This document shows positions 5,613-8,192 of a stretch of 8,192 nucleotides of DNA, in pieces. Origin of the DNA: Xanthobacteraceae bacterium. Lineage in GTDB: Bacteria > Pseudomonadota > Alphaproteobacteria > Rhizobiales > Xanthobacteraceae. Under the pieces are notes generated by a model. The model had not been told where the DNA came from and did not search any database. It saw only the letters and a program-made list of their open reading frames with translations. The DNA lies in assembly GCA_025929595.1 (NCBI GenBank), contig JAICQA010000114.1, positions 1 to 8,192 on the forward strand. The letters are read 5' to 3'. How positions within the stretch are numbered: position 1 is the stretch's first letter; every line of letters begins with the position of its first letter. Position numbers and translations under genes: made by a program.

Positions 5613-6299
5613 ATGAACGAACCGCCCGCGCTGCAGCTCGAGGCCGTCGAAAGGCGGTACATTCAGGGTGAAAGCACGCTTGAGATTTTAGCGGGTGCGT
5701 CGTTATCGGTATGGCCGGGGGAATCCGTGGCGCTGATCGCGCCTTCCGGCGCGGGTAAGTCGACGCTGCTGCATATCGCCGGTCTGCTGGAGCATCCCGA
5801 CAAGGGCGAAGTGAGCATCTGTGAGCGCGCGACGACGACGTTGCCGGATTCGGAGCGCACGGCGATCCGCCGCGCGGATATCGGTTTCATCTACCAGTTT
5901 CATCATCTGCTGCCGGAGTTCACGGCCTTGGAAAACGTGATGCTGCCGCAGATGATCCAGGGAACGTCGCGCGGCGAGGCGAGGGCAAGGGCGACGGACC
6001 TGTTGGCGTTTCTCGGCCTCGCGCAGCGGCTCGAGCATCGACCGGCGGAACTTTCGGGTGGCGAGCAGCAGCGCGTGGCTATCGCGCGTGCGGTGGCGAA
6101 CGCGCCGCGGGTGCTCCTCGCGGACGAGCCGACCGGCAATCTCGATCCGCAGACGGCCGATCTGGTGTTCGAAACCCTGACGAAGCTCGTGCAGGCGACG
6201 GAGCTTGCGGCGGTGATCGCCACGCACAATCTTGCCTTGGCGGGCCGCATGACGCGGCGCGTGACCCTGCAAGAGGGCAAGGTCGTCGAGCTGGCCTGA
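5613..6299 (+). CDS. lolD: Lipoprotein-releasing ABC transporter ATPase LolD
   Basis: LolD is the cytoplasmic nucleotide-binding subunit that powers lipoprotein release with the LolC/E permease. The 228-residue chain has all expected ABC motifs in order: Walker A APSGAGKST (43-51), Q-loop Q95 within IYQFHHLLPEF (93-103), signature LSGGEQQRV (147-155), Walker B VLLADEPTGNLD (167-178) with D171 and E172, and H-loop H205 in IATHN. The first glycine of Walker A is replaced by alanine, which I recall seeing in other alphaproteobacterial LolD proteins, while the lysine and serine/threonine that bind phosphate are kept. I chose the ATG at 5613, 4 nt after the lolC stop, because a longer in-frame reading from 5514 would add 33 arginine/serine-rich residues lying over the end of lolC and unlike the family N-terminus. 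The FHHLLPEF after the Q-loop is characteristic of the LolD/MacB branch. Confidence 0.94.
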   Translation: MNEPPALQLEAVERRYIQGESTLEILAGASLSVWPGESVALIAPSGAGKSTLLHIAGLLEHPDKGEVSICERATTTLPDSERTAIRRADIGFIYQFHHLLPEFTALENVMLPQMIQGTSRGEARARATDLLAFLGLAQRLEHRPAELSGGEQQRVAIARAVANAPRVLLADEPTGNLDPQTADLVFETLTKLVQATELAAVIATHNLALAGRMTRRVTLQEGKVVELA

Positions 6300-6327
6300 G
6301 CCTTTCCACAGGGCCGGCGGCGCTGCG

Positions 6328-6355
6328 GTGGACGCGTCGGCGTTCACGTCTAGAT
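6328..6355 (+). promoter_or_regulatory. Weak candidate promoter for dnaE
   Basis: In the 80-nt gap between lolD and dnaE, GTGGAC (6328-6333) and CTAGAT (6350-6355) lie 16 nt apart and match alphaproteobacterial -35/-10 preferences (CTTGAC, CTATAT) at 4 of 6 and 5 of 6 positions. Transcription would begin near 6362, leaving a short leader with the ribosome-binding site. No terminator is visible after lolD, so read-through from the upstream operon is equally possible. Confidence 0.25.
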
Positions 6356-6379
6356 TGACCGCTCAGAATCGGAGCAAGC

Positions 6380-8192
6380 GTGGACGGACCGGGTTTCATT
6401 CATCTGCACGTGCACTCGACCTATTCGCTGCTCGAGGGCGCCATGCAGCTTGGCCGGCTTGCCGACCTTGCCAAGGCCGACCAACAGCCCGCGCTCGCGC
6501 TGACCGATACGGGCAACCTGTTCGGCGCGCTCGAATTCTCGGAGAAGATGGCGTCCGCCGGCATTCAGCCGATCATCGGCTGCGCGCTCGCCGTCGATTT
6601 CGGCGACCAGCCGCCGCCGCGCAACCCGGGTCAGGTGGCGGCGTTACCGCGCATCGTGCTGCTCGCGGCCAGTGAAGCGGGTTACCGCAACCTGATGCAG
6701 CTTGTTTCGCGGAGTTTTCTCGGGGTTGAGCCAACGGAAGGATCGCACGTCAAGGCGGATTGGCTGGCCGAACAGTCGGAAGGCCTGATCGTGCTCACGG
6801 GAGGGCCCGACGGTCCGCTCGATATGACGATCAATGCAGGCCGGTTGGAATTCGCGGAGGCGCGGCTCGAACGATTGAAGGCGATCTATCCGGATCGCCT
6901 GTACGTCGAATTGCAACGGCATGGTCTCGACAGTGAGCGGCGGGCGGAAGCCTTCCTGATCGACTTTGCCTACGGTCACGAGTTGCCGCTCGTTGCGACC
7001 AACGAAGCTTTCTTTGCGAAGCGTGACGACTACGAGGCGCAGGACGCGCTGCTTGCGATTGCCGAAGGCCGGATTGTTGCCGAAAGCGACCGGCGGCAGC
7101 TCACGCCCGAGCACCGTTTCAAGACGCGCGAAGAGATGATGGAGCTGTTCGCCGATCTCCCGGAGGCGCTCGCTTCGACCGTGGAGATCGCCCGGCGCTG
7201 TGCGTGGCGTCCAACAACGCGCAATCCGATCCTGCCGCGCTTCACGGTCGGCAACAAGGAAGCGGACGAGGCTGCCGAGCTGAGGCGGCAGGCGGAGGCG
7301 GGCCTCAAGGCACGTATTGCGGCCGAGGGTCTCGCGCCGGGGCGGACGACGGAAGACTATCGCGAACGCCTCGCCTTTGAACTGGGCGTCATCAGCCGCA
7401 TGAACTATGCGGGTTACTTCCTGATCGTTGCCGACTTCATCCAGTGGGCGAAGTCGCAGGACATTCCGGTCGGGCCGGGCCGCGGCTCGGGTGCGGGCTC
7501 GCTCGTCGCCTATTCGCTCACGATCACCGACCTCGACCCGATCCGCTTCGGGCTCCTGTTTGAGCGTTTCCTCAATCCGGACCGCGTTTCGATGCCGGAC
7601 TTCGACGTCGACTTCTGCCAGGAGCGGCGCGACGAGGTGATCCGCTACGTGCAGGAGCGCTATGGGCGCGAGCAGGTGGCGCAGATCATTACCTTCGGCA
7701 CGTTGCAGGCGCGAGGCGTCTTGCGCGATGTCGGACGCGTGCTGGAGATGCCCTACGGGCAGGTCGACAAGCTCTGCAAGATGGTGCCGATGAACCCGGC
7801 CGCGCCGGTGACGCTGGCGCGCGCCATTGACGACGAGCCGCGGCTGCAGGCTGCGCGGGATTCCGAACCGATCGTGAAACGCGCCTTCGACATCGCGCTC
7901 AAGCTCGAAGGGCTGCACCGCCACGCCTCGACCCACGCGGCCGGCATCGTGATCGGCGACCGCCCGCTCGCGGAGCTGGTCCCGCTCTACCGCGATCCGA
8001 AGTCGGACATGCCGGTGACCCAGTTCAACATGAAGTGGGTGGAGCCGGCGGGCCTCGTGAAGTTCGACTTCCTCGGCCTGAAGACGCTGACGGTGCTGCA
8101 GACCGCGGTCGACCTGGTGGCGAAGCGCGGCATCGAGATCGACCTGCTCGGCATTCCGCTCGACGACGCGAAGTCCTACGAGCTCATGGCGA
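6380..8192 (+). CDS. dnaE: DNA polymerase III alpha subunit (DnaE), N-terminal 604 residues, runs off the window
   Basis: DnaE is the catalytic polymerase of the chromosomal replicase. The frame is open without interruption from GTG 6380 to the right edge; the full protein should be about 1,150 residues. The start is fixed by an in-frame stop at 6356-6358, no other start codon between it and 6380, and GGAG at 6371-6374 with 5-nt spacing. The N-terminal PHP domain begins FIHLHVHSTYSLLEG (6-20). The polymerase palm follows, with GPGRGSGAGS (365-374) and PDFDVDF (406-412), and later GLVKFDFLGLKTL from 558. The three catalytic aspartates, equivalent to E. coli D401, D403 and D555, are D409, D411 and D563. 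Several PHP metal-ligand positions are altered (ALTDTGN, IIGCAL, ATNEAFF), so proofreading presumably depends on a separate epsilon subunit. The beta-binding and tau-binding C-terminus is outside the window. Confidence 0.97.
   Translation, partial: MDGPGFIHLHVHSTYSLLEGAMQLGRLADLAKADQQPALALTDTGNLFGALEFSEKMASAGIQPIIGCALAVDFGDQPPPRNPGQVAALPRIVLLAASEAGYRNLMQLVSRSFLGVEPTEGSHVKADWLAEQSEGLIVLTGGPDGPLDMTINAGRLEFAEARLERLKAIYPDRLYVELQRHGLDSERRAEAFLIDFAYGHELPLVATNEAFFAKRDDYEAQDALLAIAEGRIVAESDRRQLTPEHRFKTREEMMELFADLPEALASTVEIARRCAWRPTTRNPILPRFTVGNKEADEAAELRRQAEAGLKARIAAEGLAPGRTTEDYRERLAFELGVISRMNYAGYFLIVADFIQWAKSQDIPVGPGRGSGAGSLVAYSLTITDLDPIRFGLLFERFLNPDRVSMPDFDVDFCQERRDEVIRYVQERYGREQVAQIITFGTLQARGVLRDVGRVLEMPYGQVDKLCKMVPMNPAAPVTLARAIDDEPRLQAARDSEPIVKRAFDIALKLEGLHRHASTHAAGIVIGDRPLAELVPLYRDPKSDMPVTQFNMKWVEPAGLVKFDFLGLKTLTVLQTAVDLVAKRGIEIDLLGIPLDDAKSYELMA

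Noticed and set aside
6644..7936. 430-codon open frame on the - strand opposite dnaE
   Set aside because: It lies entirely antisense to a clear dnaE frame with intact motifs; its composition (rich in R, H, Q, L, D, E) is what GC-rich codon shadows give, and it has no recognisable domain.

Overview
This window reads as an ordinary chromosomal housekeeping segment from a GC-rich alphaproteobacterium, most likely of the order Hyphomicrobiales (Rhizobiales). The evidence is a short (440-residue) prolyl-tRNA synthetase without the editing insertion, an RNase J, a DUF1467 membrane protein beside methylmalonyl-CoA epimerase, a single LolC/E-type permease next to LolD, and a DnaE of the proteobacterial type. 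As I recall it, this gene order is typical of the group. All genes lie on the + strand. I see no mobile gene, phage gene, tRNA, rRNA or CRISPR array.

Layout: positions 1-186 are the 3' end of birA (biotin-protein ligase), followed after 6 nt by rnj (RNase J, 193-1863). A 113-nt gap holds an imperfect inverted repeat that looks like a dispersed intergenic element. Next come mce (methylmalonyl-CoA epimerase, 1977-2381) and, 3 nt later, a two-helix DUF1467 protein (2385-2660). A 335-nt gap follows, then proS (2996-4318), lolC (4340-5608), lolD (5613-6299) and, after 80 nt, dnaE (6380 to beyond the right edge, starting at GTG). The tight spacing suggests the units birA-rnj, mce-DUF1467 and proS-lolC-lolD; dnaE may be co-transcribed with the last unit or have its own weak promoter.

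The coding genes are conventional: RNA decay (RNase J), propionyl-CoA/methylmalonyl-CoA metabolism (Mce), translation (ProS), lipoprotein release from the inner membrane (LolCD) and chromosome replication (DnaE). The least-explained DNA is the 335-nt gap before proS. It contains a perfect 10-bp hairpin just after the DUF1467 stop, an 80-nt long imperfect inverted repeat, a perfect 9-bp AT-rich palindrome, and a terminator-like hairpin plus T5 ending only 15 nt before the proS start codon. An upstream strand could pair with that hairpin as an antiterminator. This suggests a structured leader, attenuator or small RNA controlling proS-lolCD. That is an inference from base pairing seen by eye, not a demonstrated system. 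I do not see a novel multi-gene system in this window.
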